A stretch of DNA of 64,000 nt from Haloarchaeobius sp. HME9146 (GCF_025399835.1 NZ_JAODVR010000001.1:496001-560000); one strand, 5' to 3'. Positions 29,856 to 38,974 are shown, counted from the stretch's first letter. Numbers and translations: made by a program. The notes: generated from the letters alone by a model not told the origin.

Positions 29856-30783
29856 TCAACAGTGCCTTCTGGGCGTGCATGCGGTTCTCCGCCTGCTGCC
29901 AGATGAGTGAGCGCTCGCCCTCGATGGTGTCGTCGTCGACCTCCTCGCCGCGGTGGGCGGGCAGGCAGTGCATGACCTTCGTGTCGGAGCCCGAGAGGAG
30001 GTCCTCGTTGAGCTGGAAGCCGTCGAAGGCGGCGACCTTCTCCTCGCGTTCGTCCTCCTCGCCCATGCTGACCCAGACGTCGGTGTAGACCACGTCGGCG
30101 TCGGCGACGGCCTCGGCCGGGTCGTGGGTGACCGTGGGCTCGTCGCCGAGGTCGGCACACGCCTCCAGCGTCTCGTCGCTGAGGCCGTAGCCCTCGGGCG
30201 TCGCCACGGTCAGGTCGATGCCGGTCATGGCACAGCCCTTCGCGAACGACTGGGCGACGTTGTTGCCGTCGCCGACCCAGGCCGCCGTTACCTCGGAGAG
30301 GTCGCCGAACTGCTCCTGGATGGTCTGCAGGTCCGCGAGCGTCTGGCACGGGTGGGCGTCGTCGGTGAGGCCGTTGACGACCGGTACGTCGGCGTAGGCC
30401 GCGAGTTCCGACAGGTCCTCGTGGTCGAACAGGCGCGCCATGATGACGTCCACGTAGCCCGAGAGGGCGCGCGCCGTGTCCTTGATGGGTTCGCCGCGGT
30501 CGAGTTGCGTGTCGTCCGGGCCCAGGAAGACGGCGTGGCCGCCGAGCTGGGTCATCCCGGTCTCGAAGGAGACGCGGGTGCGCGTCGAGGGCTTCTCGAA
30601 CACCATCGCCAGCGTCTTGCCGGCGAGGTCGGCGTGGGACTCGCCCGACGCGAGCTGTTGCTTGTAGGTGGCCGCCTTCTCGAGGACGGCGTGCAGTTCG
30701 TCTGCGGTCAGGTCGTCGACGGTCAGGAAGTGCTTCGTGTTCGGTGCTGGCATCGGTGTGGTGGAATCGGTGTGGGTACTCAT
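29833..30783 (-). CDS. argF: Ornithine carbamoyltransferase
   Basis: 316 residues that make citrulline from ornithine and carbamoyl phosphate. Carbamoyl-phosphate-binding motifs are KPSTRTR and HPCQ; the ornithine site is MHCLPAHRGEEV. The start at 30783 overlaps the argE stop by ATGA, which decides it over the internal ATG at 30753 (MPAPNTKHF). It is the last gene of the arginine cluster, and its product feeds ArgG and ArgH encoded at the other end. Confidence 0.96.
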   Translation of the reverse strand: MSTHTDSTTPMPAPNTKHFLTVDDLTADELHAVLEKAATYKQQLASGESHADLAGKTLAMVFEKPSTRTRVSFETGMTQLGGHAVFLGPDDTQLDRGEPIKDTARALSGYVDVIMARLFDHEDLSELAAYADVPVVNGLTDDAHPCQTLADLQTIQEQFGDLSEVTAAWVGDGNNVAQSFAKGCAMTGIDLTVATPEGYGLSDETLEACADLGDEPTVTHDPAEAVADADVVYTDVWVSMGEEDEREEKVAAFDGFQLNEDLLSGSDTKVMHCLPAHRGEEVDDDTIEGERSLIWQQAENRMHAQKALLTSVVRGF

Positions 30784-31835
30784 TGCAGTTCGTCGGAGAC
30801 GGTCTCGAGGACCGCGATGGCGTTGTCGTAGTCGGACAGTGCGAGGCGTTCGTCCGGCGCGTGGTCCAGTGCCGAATCGCCCGGGCCGTAGGTGGCCATC
30901 GGGCAGTCCCACGCGGCGGCGTACAGGTTCACGTCGGCGGTGCCGGTCTTGCGGAGGAGGCGGGGGTCGCCCCCTCGTCGGCGGATGGCGACGCGGAACG
31001 CTCGTGCGACCTCGCTACGCGGGCTGGCCATCACGGGCGGGATGTGGTCGTCCCACTCGATGGTGCCCGTCTCGAGCGCGTCTTCGACCGTCTCCTGGAT
31101 GCCTTCGGCGTCCGCGCCGGGGGGAATCCGGAACTGTGCGTCTATCGTCGACTCGTAGGCGAGCCCGTCGTCGGTGACGCCCCCGTCGATACTGACGGGC
31201 TTCGCGGTCACTGAGTCGAACACTTCGCCGTCTGCGGCGGGCGGGAAGGCCGCCTCGATGCGGCCCCACCAGGCCATCGCGTCCTGGATAGCATTGGGCT
31301 CGGGGCGCGAGGTGTGTGCGGAATCGGTGTGTGCGGTGTATTTTGCAGTGAGGAAGCCGCGGTAGCCCAGCGTCACGCCGTCCCAGCCCGAGGGCTCGCC
31401 GTTGATGACGGCCTCGGGTTCCTCGCGGTCTTCGACGAGGAAGCGTGCGCCGCGGGAGTCGGACTCCTCACCGACGACGCCGACGAAGGAGACGCCGGTG
31501 CGGACGGCCGCGACGGCCATCGCACACAGCGGCCCGGTCGCGTCGACGGTCCCGCGGCCCCAGAGCACGTCCTCGCCGTCCTCCTGCTCGATACGGACCG
31601 GGATGTCTCCGGGCACCGTGTCGATGTGCGAGGTCAGCAGGACCGAGTCGTCGGCGGGTGCGCGGACGTTCCCGACCTCGTCGATGTACGCGTCCCGGTC
31701 GTGAGCCTGGAAGAAGTTCCGCAGGCGCTCGGCGGCCGCCATCTCCTCACCCGAGGGCGAGGGGATGGAGACCATGGATTCGAGCAGTTCGCGGGCGACC
31801 CCGTCGCTGATCTGGGTTGCCATGCTCGTGCTCAT
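30780..31835 (-). CDS. argE: [LysW]-ornithine hydrolase (M20 peptidase family)
   Basis: 351 residues of the LysK/ArgE type. It releases ornithine from the LysW carrier. Metal-binding motifs of M20 peptidases are present: LTSHIDTVPG, WGRGTVDATGP and GEESDSRGARF. A late His lies in SALDHAPDER. The chosen ATG at 31835 (MSTSMATQ) overlaps the argD stop by 4 bases; MATQIS at 31823 is an alternative. The size (about 350) fits LysK rather than bacterial ArgE (about 380). Confidence 0.9.
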   Translation of the reverse strand: MSTSMATQISDGVARELLESMVSIPSPSGEEMAAAERLRNFFQAHDRDAYIDEVGNVRAPADDSVLLTSHIDTVPGDIPVRIEQEDGEDVLWGRGTVDATGPLCAMAVAAVRTGVSFVGVVGEESDSRGARFLVEDREEPEAVINGEPSGWDGVTLGYRGFLTAKYTAHTDSAHTSRPEPNAIQDAMAWWGRIEAAFPPAADGEVFDSVTAKPVSIDGGVTDDGLAYESTIDAQFRIPPGADAEGIQETVEDALETGTIEWDDHIPPVMASPRSEVARAFRVAIRRRGGDPRLLRKTGTADVNLYAAAWDCPMATYGPGDSALDHAPDERLALSDYDNAIAVLETVSDELQ

Positions 31836-32968
31836 TCCTCCGTCCCCAGGATGTCGCAAAGCGCCTCGACGACCTCGTCGGCGTGGGCTTTCGTCATCGT
31901 CAGCGGCGGGAGCAGTCTGACGACCGTTCTCCCGGCCGGGAGCGCCAGAATCTGGTGCTCGATGGCGAGGTCGCGCAGGACCTTGTTCGCCTTGCGCCCG
32001 ACCTCGATACCGACGAGCAGGCCCGAGTTACGGATGTCGCGGACCGGCAGGTCTGCAGCCTCGAGTTCGGACACGAGGTAGTCGCCCACTGCCTGGGCAT
32101 TGCCCGGCAGGTCCTCGTCCACGATGACGTCGAGGGTCGCGGACGCGGCGGCGGAGACGACCGGGCCGCCGGAGAACGTCGAGCCGTGCGGGCCCGCGTC
32201 CTCGGCGATCCAGTCGGCACACAGCGTCGCGCCAAGCGGCAGGCCATTCGCCAGCCCCTTCGCGCTCGTCACGATGTCCGGGGTGACGCCCGCGGCCTCG
32301 CAGGCCCAGAACGAGCCAGTGCGGCCGAGGCCGGTCTGGACCTCGTCGAAGACCAGGGCTGCGCCGTGGTTCTCGGTCGCCTCGCGGGCCGCTTCGAGGA
32401 ACTCCGTCGTACTGGGATTCACGCCACCCTCGCCCTGCACGGGCTCGAGGATGACGGCCGCGGTGTCGTCGTCCACGGCTTCAGCGAGTTCCTCCGCGTC
32501 GCCGTAGCTCACGAACTCCACGTCCGAAAGGAGCGGCTCGAACGGCTTGCGGTACTTCGGTTTCCAGGTTGCCGAGAGCGCGCCCATGGTGCGGCCGTGG
32601 AAGCCACGCTTGGTGGCGACGATTTTCGTACTCTCGGTCGCACTGCGTGCGAACTTGAGAGCCGCCTCGTTGGCTTCGGTCCCCGAGTTACAGAGCCAGA
32701 CGTTGCTGATTCCCTCGGGCCCGAGCGCGCCGAGTTTCTCGTAGAGCTCGTCGCGCGAACTGGTCGGGTACGAGCCCTGGACGAAGGTGAGGTCTGCGAC
32801 CTGCTCTTGCACCGCGCCGACCACGTCCGGGTGGGAGTGGCCGGCGGGCGTGCAGGCGTAGCTCGCGCCCATGTCCAGGTACTCGGTACCGTCGTCGGCG
32901 TAGAGGAACACGTCCTCGCCGCGTTCGATGCTGATGGGTTTGCGTGAGAAGACGAAGTCGTTGGGCAT
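31832..32968 (-). CDS. argD: [LysW]-glutamate semialdehyde (acetylornithine-type) aminotransferase
   Basis: 378 residues, class III PLP aminotransferase. The Schiff-base Lys lies in VTSAKGLANGLPLGA, and LVFDEVQTGLGRTGSFWA is the PLP-ring-binding stretch. It transfers an amino group from glutamate to LysW-bound glutamate semialdehyde, giving LysW-ornithine. It is immediately adjacent to argB with no spacer and overlaps argE by 4 bases. Confidence 0.94.
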   Translation of the reverse strand: MPNDFVFSRKPISIERGEDVFLYADDGTEYLDMGASYACTPAGHSHPDVVGAVQEQVADLTFVQGSYPTSSRDELYEKLGALGPEGISNVWLCNSGTEANEAALKFARSATESTKIVATKRGFHGRTMGALSATWKPKYRKPFEPLLSDVEFVSYGDAEELAEAVDDDTAAVILEPVQGEGGVNPSTTEFLEAAREATENHGAALVFDEVQTGLGRTGSFWACEAAGVTPDIVTSAKGLANGLPLGATLCADWIAEDAGPHGSTFSGGPVVSAAASATLDVIVDEDLPGNAQAVGDYLVSELEAADLPVRDIRNSGLLVGIEVGRKANKVLRDLAIEHQILALPAGRTVVRLLPPLTMTKAHADEVVEALCDILGTEE

Positions 32969-33847
32969 CTACTGGGTCACCTCCTGCTCGTCGTCGGCTG
33001 TGTCGGCGTCGGTCAGTCCGAGGGCACTCGGCAGAATTGTCGTGCCGTCGCCCGCGAGTGCGGACTGGATGGGTTCGTCGTTGTTCGCGGTGGCGACCAC
33101 GACGGAGGACGCTCCCGTCTCGAGGGCTTCCTTCGTCGCCATCACCTTCTTCGTCATGAAGCCTTCCGCGGCGGCTTCGAGGCCGTCCCAGTCCTCGGCC
33201 GTCTCGACCGTGTCGATGCGGGTCGACTCGTCCTCGGGGTCGGCGTAGACGCCGGAGACGTCGGTGAGGACCACGAGGTCCGCGCCGAGTGCGCCCGCGA
33301 CGTGAGCTGCGGCACGGTCCGCGTCGGCGTTCACCGCGGTGAGCGTTCCGTCACGCTCCTCGCCCAGCATCGGGACGGTCACGACCGGTGTGTAGCCGCC
33401 CGAGAGCAGAGTGTCGAGGAGGTCGGTGTTCACGGACTCCAGCTTCCCGGAGTGGTCACCGCGCTTGATCTTCTTCTTGCCGTCCTCGAGGACGCGAACC
33501 GCGGACTTGCGCTTCCCCTTCAGGAGGCCGCCGTCGACCCCGGAGAGGCCGACCGCGTTCACACCCTGGTTCTGGAGCCCTTCGACCAGCTGCGTGTTGA
33601 GCTTGCCCGGCATGACCATCTGGAACACCTCCATGGTCTCTTCGTCGGTGAAGCGCCCGACGACGCCGCCGGGGGTCTCGACGTAGGTCGGCTCCTTGCC
33701 GAGGGCTTCGAGCGTCTCGTCGACCGCGGTCGAGCCGCCGTGGACGACCACGACCTCCTCGCCGGCGGCGACGAGGTCCTTCACGTCGGCGAGTGCCCCT
33801 TCCGGGTTGACGGCGCGGGCACCGCCGATCTTGACGACCGTCGTCAT
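32969..33847 (-). CDS. argB: [LysW]-glutamate kinase (acetylglutamate kinase family)
   Basis: 292 residues of the amino-acid kinase fold. The N-terminal VVKIGGARAV and VVVHGGSTAVDETL are the phosphate-binding loops, and LVVLTDVSGVYAD is the ATP-site motif. It phosphorylates the LysW-bound glutamate. The His-Gly-Gly motif and overall spacing match the LysZ branch rather than bacterial ArgB. Confidence 0.93.
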   Translation of the reverse strand: MTTVVKIGGARAVNPEGALADVKDLVAAGEEVVVVHGGSTAVDETLEALGKEPTYVETPGGVVGRFTDEETMEVFQMVMPGKLNTQLVEGLQNQGVNAVGLSGVDGGLLKGKRKSAVRVLEDGKKKIKRGDHSGKLESVNTDLLDTLLSGGYTPVVTVPMLGEERDGTLTAVNADADRAAAHVAGALGADLVVLTDVSGVYADPEDESTRIDTVETAEDWDGLEAAAEGFMTKKVMATKEALETGASSVVVATANNDEPIQSALAGDGTTILPSALGLTDADTADDEQEVTQ

Positions 33848-33848
33848 T

Positions 33849-34916
33849 TCAGGGACTCCCCACGGGGTGCAGCCCCGTGAACTCTAGTCCGGCAGTCTCC
33901 TCGAATCCCAAAGCGACGTTCGCGCCGTGGATGGCCTGGCCGGCCGAGCCTTTCATCATGTTGTCGATGGCCGAGAACACGACGATGCGCTTGTTCGCGG
34001 CGTCGAGCTCGAAGCCGACGTCGCCGTAGTTCGTCCCGGCGACGGCCTTCGGTTCGGGGTAGCGATACGAGCCGGAGCCGCCCGCGACGAGGCGCATGAA
34101 GGGTTCGTCCTCGTAGGCCCCGCGGTAGGCGGTCCAGAGGTCGCGCTTCGACACCGGCCCGTCGGGGAAGACGTGGCAGGTCGCGCTCGCGCCGCGGACC
34201 ATGTCCACGGCGTGGCAGGTGAACGAGACCGAGAGGCCGAGCCACTGCTCGATTTCCGCCTCGTGGCGGTGGCCCGTCGGCGCGTAGGGACGGACGACGC
34301 CGGAGCGCTCGGCGTGGCTGGAGGCCTCGCCGCCGCCCGCGCCGCCTTCGCTACTGCCCACCTTCACGTCCACGACGACGTGTGCACCGTCGAGGACACC
34401 AGCATCGGCGAGCGGTTTCAGGCCGAGGATGGTGGCCGTCGCGTTGCACCCACCGGAGGCGATGATGTCCGCCCCGGGCAGGTTCTCGCGGTTCACCTCG
34501 GGGAGCGCGTATTCGGCCTTCTCCAGTTTCTCCGGGCACGCGTGCCCGTCGTACCAGTCGTCGTACTGTCCCTCGGTGGCGAGACGGAAGTCCGCCGAGA
34601 GGTCGACGACCGTGTCTGCCGCGTCCTCGAACTCGTCGATGTGCTCCATCGTGACGCCGTGGGGCGTCGCCGCGAACAGCACGTCGACCGATTCGAGGTC
34701 GTCAGGTTCGGTGAAACGGAGTTCCGAGCCGCGGAAATTCGGGTGGATGCTCCCGATGGATTTACCAGAGTACTGGCGGCTCGTCGCCTGCGTCAGTTCG
34801 AAATTGGGGTGGCCGGCGAGCAGGCGGAGGAGTTCCCCGCCCGTGAAGCCGGAGCCGCCGACGACGCTGGCGGAGACGGTCTCACTTTCCTCGTCCGTGG
34901 CCGTCGTCACGCCCAT
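33849..34916 (-). CDS. argC: [LysW]-glutamyl-phosphate reductase
   Basis: 355 residues. The Rossmann motif VVGGSGFTGGELLRLLAGHP lies near the N-terminus, and SGGCNATATI holds the catalytic Cys that forms the thioester intermediate. It reduces LysW-glutamyl phosphate to the semialdehyde with NADPH. An unusual insertion, SSEGGAGGGEASSHAERSG, lies after the catalytic region. The start touches the argX stop. An alternative ATG is not seen nearby. Confidence 0.94.
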   Translation of the reverse strand: MGVTTATDEESETVSASVVGGSGFTGGELLRLLAGHPNFELTQATSRQYSGKSIGSIHPNFRGSELRFTEPDDLESVDVLFAATPHGVTMEHIDEFEDAADTVVDLSADFRLATEGQYDDWYDGHACPEKLEKAEYALPEVNRENLPGADIIASGGCNATATILGLKPLADAGVLDGAHVVVDVKVGSSEGGAGGGEASSHAERSGVVRPYAPTGHRHEAEIEQWLGLSVSFTCHAVDMVRGASATCHVFPDGPVSKRDLWTAYRGAYEDEPFMRLVAGGSGSYRYPEPKAVAGTNYGDVGFELDAANKRIVVFSAIDNMMKGSAGQAIHGANVALGFEETAGLEFTGLHPVGSP

Positions 34917-35800
34917 CAGGCTGTCACCTCGGCCACGTCGTCTGTCTCGGCGTCCGTCTCGACGACCGATTCGAGCCAGTCGACCACCTTCGCGGGCACG
35001 TCGACCTTCGAGGCGTCGTTCAGCGACTTGAACTCGACCGTGTGGTTGACCTCGTGGACGGTGTAGCCCTCGTCGGTCTCCATCAGGTCGATGCCGAGCA
35101 GGCCCCCGCCGACCGCCTCGGAGGCGCGCTTGACCAGCGCCTTGGCCTCGTCGTCGAGTTCGAACTCTTCAGTCTCGGCGCCCTTGGCCGCGTTCGTGAG
35201 CCAGTGCTCCGAGGAGCGCGCCATCGCCGCGACCGGCTCGCCGTCGGTGGCGAGGACGCGGATGTCGCGGTCCGGCTTGGCGACGAACTCCTGGATGTAG
35301 AACACCTTGTGCTCGTAGTGCCCGAGCGTGGCCTTGTGCTCCAGGATGGCCTCGGCGGCCGAGCGCGAGTCGATCTTCGCCATCAGGCGGCCCCACGAGC
35401 CCACGACGGGCTTGAGAACGCAGGGGTAGCCGAACTCCTCGATGGCTTCGAGGGCCGCGTCCGTGGTGAACGCGACCTTGGTCTCGGGCGTCGGGACGCC
35501 CGCACCAGCCAGTGCGAGGCTGTTCTTCGCCTTGTCGGCACAGACCTCGGCTGTCTCGGCCGAGTTCACGACCGGGATGCCGTAGGCCTCACAGAACGTG
35601 GTGATGTAGAGGCTGCGCGAGGTCGCGACACAGCGGTCGAGCACCACGTCCAGGCCCTCGAAGATGGCTGGCGGTTCGGTGAGGCCGAACTGCTGGGTCC
35701 GGACGTCGATCTTGACGACCTCGTGGCCACGCTCGCGCAGTTCCGAGAGGAGCAGCTTCTCGTCCCTGCGAATCCGGGAGTAGAGCAGTCCGACCTTCAT
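34916..35800 (-). CDS. argX: Glutamate-LysW ligase (ATP-grasp)
   Basis: 294 residues of the RimK/LysX ATP-grasp family, starting MKVGLLYSRIRRDEKLL. It ligates glutamate through its alpha-amino group to the C-terminal Glu of LysW, opening the carrier-bound pathway. ATP-grasp motifs include PCVLKPVVGSWGRLMAKI and GIDLMETDEGYTVHEVNHTVEF. Because haloarchaea are generally thought to make lysine by the diaminopimelate route and this cluster contains argF, argG and argH, the arginine-specific ArgX role is preferred to LysX. It starts four bases after the lysW stop. Confidence 0.92.
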   Translation of the reverse strand: MKVGLLYSRIRRDEKLLLSELRERGHEVVKIDVRTQQFGLTEPPAIFEGLDVVLDRCVATSRSLYITTFCEAYGIPVVNSAETAEVCADKAKNSLALAGAGVPTPETKVAFTTDAALEAIEEFGYPCVLKPVVGSWGRLMAKIDSRSAAEAILEHKATLGHYEHKVFYIQEFVAKPDRDIRVLATDGEPVAAMARSSEHWLTNAAKGAETEEFELDDEAKALVKRASEAVGGGLLGIDLMETDEGYTVHEVNHTVEFKSLNDASKVDVPAKVVDWLESVVETDAETDDVAEVTA

Positions 35801-35804
35801 CGGC

Positions 35805-35969
35805 TTATTCCCCCCAGTCCTCTTCGAGCTCGGGTGCCACGTCGAGTTCGACGGGGTCTGTGGCGAGCACTTCCAGCTCGGCACCGCAGGTGGTACAGTC
35901 GAGAATCTCTCCGGCTTCCAGGTCGTCGTGCAGGGTCACGTCGGCCCCGCACTCGATGCATTCTGTCAT
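35805..35969 (-). CDS. lysW: Amino-group carrier protein LysW (54 residues)
   Basis: This gene is too short for usual ORF cut-offs but is clear. It starts MTECIECGADVTL. A zinc ribbon with Cys4, Cys7, Cys25 and Cys28 (CIEC...CTTC) is followed by a very acidic body and the diagnostic C-terminus EEDWGE. The final Glu54 carries the growing substrate as an isopeptide. All five carrier-dependent enzymes follow directly (argX, argC, argB, argD, argE). A strong TATA box 21-30 bases upstream puts the mRNA start at or next to the ATG. Confidence 0.95.
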   Translation of the reverse strand: MTECIECGADVTLHDDLEAGEILDCTTCGAELEVLATDPVELDVAPELEEDWGE

Positions 35970-35989
35970 CACGTGTCCATGGGCGATAC

Positions 35990-35999
35990 ACTATATTAA
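35990..35999 (-). promoter_or_regulatory. Strong TATA box of the lysW operon
   Basis: On the minus strand TTTAATATAG lies 21-30 bases before the lysW ATG at 35969, in an AT-rich stretch that stands out from the surrounding GC. It implies leaderless lysW mRNA and shows that the carrier operon has its own promoter, separate from argG-argH. Confidence 0.65.
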
Positions 36000-36071
36000 A
36001 ACTTCCGAACTTACCAAAACTTTTACACAAACTCTGATGGCTCTAATCGGTGGAGGGGAGCATCCAAAGTC

Positions 36072-36103
36072 GAACATCCGAAATAAATTATCGGATTTAG
36101 TTC
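36072..36103. repeat. Imperfect palindrome between argH and lysW
   Basis: GAAC-ATCCGA (36072-36081), a 9-base AT spacer, then TCGGAT-TTA-GTTC (36091-36103). Arms ATCCGA/TCGGAT and GAAC/GTTC match in inverted order. It lies about 65-95 bases after the argH stop and 100-135 bases before lysW, so it could be an arginine-responsive operator or a transcript-end structure. A further TCCGAA occurs near 36005. Confidence 0.45.
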
Positions 36104-36166
36104 ATTTTGTCCCGTCGTGGGACTCGTGGGAGAAGTCGGGGTCGTGGTGGTCGCATGTGGGCCGTC

Positions 36167-37624
36167 TCAGACATACTCGTTCACCTCTGCCATCAGGGCG
36201 GTGTGGGCGTCGTCGAGCGCCCCACGTTTCGCCTCGAGCTCGTCGGTGTCCGCGGTGAGGGTCGCCTCGGCCTCGTCGAGTGCGGCTGCCACCGCGTCGG
36301 GAGCCGGGCCGCCGGCCGAGTCGCGCATCGCCACGCTCTCGGCCGGGTCGAGGGCTGCCTCGACCGCGTCCTTGTCGACGTAGGTGTCGAGCGATTCGCC
36401 CAGCACGTCTTCCGCCGCGGCGTCGAGGGCCGCGTAGTCGGCACCGGTCTCACCCGCCTTGGCGACGAGTTCGTGCGCGGTACGGAACGGGACGCCCTCC
36501 ATCGCGAGCAGGTCCGCAACGCCTGTCGCCGTCGAGAAGTTCGAGCCGGCCGCGTCGGCCAGGTCGTCCTCGTTCCAGGTCGCGGTCGCGATGCCACCGG
36601 CGGCCACGCCGACCGCCTGGGTCACGGTGTCGACCGAATCCCAGACGTGCGGGGTCGCGTTCTGCAGGTCGCGGTTGTACGCACGCGGGAGTCCTTTCAG
36701 TGTCGTCAGGATGCCCATCAGCCCGCTGTTCGCCTCGCCCGCGACCGAGCGGACGAGTTCGAACGTGTCGGGGTTCTTCTTCTGGGGCATGATCGAGGAG
36801 GTCGAGGAGTAGTCGTCCGAGAGGTCCAGGTAGCCCTGGTTCGCGAAGATGACCACGTCCTCCGAGAGCCCCGACAGGGTCGTCGCGAGGTTCGCCATCG
36901 CCGACGCGACCTCCACGAGGAAGTCACGCGCCGAGGAGGCGTCCATCGAGTTCGTCAGGACGCTGTCGAACCCCAGCAGTTCGGCGGTCCGGTCGCGGTC
37001 CACGTCGAAGGGGGTGCCGGCGAACGCCGCCGCCCCGAGCGGGTTCTGGTTGATGCGCCCGAACGCGTCGAACAGGCGGGCCGTATCCCTGGCAAGCGCC
37101 TGCTCGTACGAGAGCAGGTAGTGCCCGACCGTCGTCGGCTGGGCGTGCTGCAGGTGTGTGAAGCCGGGCATCACCGTGTCGGCGTGTTCGGTCGCGCCCG
37201 CGACGAGTGCGGCGCGCAGGTCACACACCGCCTCGATGGCCTCGAGCACGTCCTCGCGCAGGCGCAGGCGGATGCAGGTCGCGACCTCGTCGTTGCGCGA
37301 GCGGGCGGTGTGCATCTTGCCGCCCTCGGGGCCGACCTGCTCGATGACCGCGCTCTCGATCGCCTCGTGGACGTCCTCGCCGTCGGGGAGCGCCGTGTGC
37401 CCCTCGACCTCGACGACGTTCAGCGCCTGCAGGATGGTGCCGGCGGTCTCGTCGTCGATGATACCCTGTTCGGCCAGCATGACCACGTGGGCGCGGTCGA
37501 CGGCCACGTCGGCCGCGAAGATGCGCTCGTCGGCGTCGAGCGAGGAGAGGAAGCCGCGGGCGGGGCCGCCGCTGAAGCGGTCGCCACGGACAGCCGTCCC
37601 CTCGTCGCTCTCGAAGTCCGTCAT
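36167..37624 (-). CDS. argH: Argininosuccinate lyase
   Basis: 485 residues of the fumarase/aspartase superfamily. It splits argininosuccinate to arginine and fumarate. The signature SSIMPQKKNPDTFE holds the catalytic Ser loop, and GFTHLQHAQPT holds the conserved His pair. It follows argG by five bases on the same transcript. The 197 bases after it hold the lysW promoter region. Confidence 0.96.
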   Translation of the reverse strand: MTDFESDEGTAVRGDRFSGGPARGFLSSLDADERIFAADVAVDRAHVVMLAEQGIIDDETAGTILQALNVVEVEGHTALPDGEDVHEAIESAVIEQVGPEGGKMHTARSRNDEVATCIRLRLREDVLEAIEAVCDLRAALVAGATEHADTVMPGFTHLQHAQPTTVGHYLLSYEQALARDTARLFDAFGRINQNPLGAAAFAGTPFDVDRDRTAELLGFDSVLTNSMDASSARDFLVEVASAMANLATTLSGLSEDVVIFANQGYLDLSDDYSSTSSIMPQKKNPDTFELVRSVAGEANSGLMGILTTLKGLPRAYNRDLQNATPHVWDSVDTVTQAVGVAAGGIATATWNEDDLADAAGSNFSTATGVADLLAMEGVPFRTAHELVAKAGETGADYAALDAAAEDVLGESLDTYVDKDAVEAALDPAESVAMRDSAGGPAPDAVAAALDEAEATLTADTDELEAKRGALDDAHTALMAEVNEYV

Positions 37625-37629
37625 CTATC

Positions 37630-38877
37630 TCAGTCGTCGGCCGGGAGTTCAGGTTCGGTTTCGGCCTGCTTCGCGACCGAGTTCGCGAGGCGCGACTGGA
37701 AGCCGTGGTACTTCGCCACGCCCGTCGCGTCCTCCTGCTCGATGCCGTCGACCGTCTCGGTGTTGAACGAGGCCGCGGACTCGGAGTAGACCGCGAAGTC
37801 GGACTCGCGGGAGACCACGCGGACCATCCCGCCCTGGAGCTTCACGGTGACGGTGCCCGTCACCTTCGTCTGGCTCTGGTCGATGTAGGCGTCGAGCGAT
37901 TTCATGAGGGGTGCGTCGACGAGGCCCTCGTAGGCCTTCTGTGCCCACTGGTTCTCGACCTGGGGCTTGAAGTCGCGCTCCTCCTTCGTGAACACGAGCT
38001 GTTCGAGGCCCTCGTGGGCTTCGAGCAGGACCGTCGCGGCCGGGTGCTCGTAGTTCTCGCGCACCTTCAGGCCGAGCATGCGGTCTTCCATCATGTCGGT
38101 GCGGCCGACGCCGTACGCGCCCGCGAACTCGTTCAGGTACTCGATGAGTTCGACCGGCTCGTAGGACTCGCCGTCGACGGCGACCGGGTAGCCGTTCTCG
38201 AACGTGATTTCGATGGTGGTCGTCTCGCCCGTCGGGGCGTCGGTCCACTCGTAGATGTCTTCCGGCGGGATGTAGCTCGGGTCCTCGAGGTTCTTGCCCT
38301 CGACCGAACGGCTCCAGAGGTTCGTGTCGATGGACCAGTCGCCCTCGTTGCCGCCCTCGACGGGCAGGCCCTTCTCGTCGGCGTACTCCTTCTCCCACTT
38401 GCGGGTCAGGCCGAGTTCGCGGACCGGCGCGATGACCTCCAGCGAGGAGTCACGCCAGACAGCCTCGAAACGCAGCTGGTCGTTGCCCTTGCCCGTGCAG
38501 CCGTGGGCGATGCCGGTGCAGCCCTGCTCCTCGGCGACCGAGAGGATGGCCTTCGCGATGACCGGGCGGGCCATCGCCGTCCCCAGGGGGTAGCCCTGGT
38601 AGGTCGCGTTCGCCTTCACCGAGTCCAGGCAGAGTTCCGCGAACTCCTCCTTGGCGTCGACGACGTAGTGTTCGAGGCCGAGCGCCTCGGCGGTCTCCTC
38701 CGCCTCGGCGAACTCGGCTTTCGGCTGGCCGACGTCGACGGTGACGCCGATGACCTCGTCGTACCCGTACTCCTCCTTGAGGAGCGGGACGCAGACGGTG
38801 GTGTCGAGGCCGCCCGAGAACGCGAGTGCTACTTTCTGGTTCGATGCTGTCGTGGAGTCCGATGTGTGTTGTGTCAT
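37630..38877 (-). CDS. argG: Argininosuccinate synthase
   Basis: 415 residues that join citrulline and aspartate with ATP. The PP-loop motif ALAFSGGLDTTV lies at the N-terminus after a Ser/Thr-rich head (MTQHTSDSTTASN), and GCTGKGNDQ is the conserved citrulline/ATP region. An in-frame TAA five codons upstream of the ATG rules out a longer protein. No Shine-Dalgarno is seen. The 175-base leader contains an Arg-rich 28-codon ORF and three hairpins (see those entries), suggesting control by translation of the leader. Confidence 0.96.
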   Translation of the reverse strand: MTQHTSDSTTASNQKVALAFSGGLDTTVCVPLLKEEYGYDEVIGVTVDVGQPKAEFAEAEETAEALGLEHYVVDAKEEFAELCLDSVKANATYQGYPLGTAMARPVIAKAILSVAEEQGCTGIAHGCTGKGNDQLRFEAVWRDSSLEVIAPVRELGLTRKWEKEYADEKGLPVEGGNEGDWSIDTNLWSRSVEGKNLEDPSYIPPEDIYEWTDAPTGETTTIEITFENGYPVAVDGESYEPVELIEYLNEFAGAYGVGRTDMMEDRMLGLKVRENYEHPAATVLLEAHEGLEQLVFTKEERDFKPQVENQWAQKAYEGLVDAPLMKSLDAYIDQSQTKVTGTVTVKLQGGMVRVVSRESDFAVYSESAASFNTETVDGIEQEDATGVAKYHGFQSRLANSVAKQAETEPELPADD

Positions 38878-38894
38878 GCCGTGTCCGTGTTACT

Positions 38895-38912
38895 GGCGGA
38901 CTGGCGTCCGCC
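38895..38912 (-). promoter_or_regulatory. Hairpin 17 bases upstream of argG
   Basis: GGCGGAC-4 nt loop-GTCCGCC is a perfect 7-bp GC-rich stem in the argG leader RNA, ending 17 bases before the ATG at 38877. It could pause or end transcription or block ribosome access. It is the third of three consecutive hairpins in the leader. Confidence 0.5.
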
Positions 38913-38960
38913 GACCGATTGTAGTTTGAAACTGTGCGCCGCGATGGTGAGAATGTAGTA

Positions 38961-38974
38961 GGCCCTAACGGGCC
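38961..38974 (-). promoter_or_regulatory. Hairpin enclosing the leader-ORF stop codon
   Basis: On the minus strand GGCCC-GTTA-GGGCC is a perfect 5-bp stem with a 4-base loop. The TAG stop of the 28-codon leader ORF (38965-38967) lies in the loop and the first stem base. A ribosome finishing the leader would cover this hairpin, while one stalled at the Arg codons just upstream would not. Confidence 0.45.
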
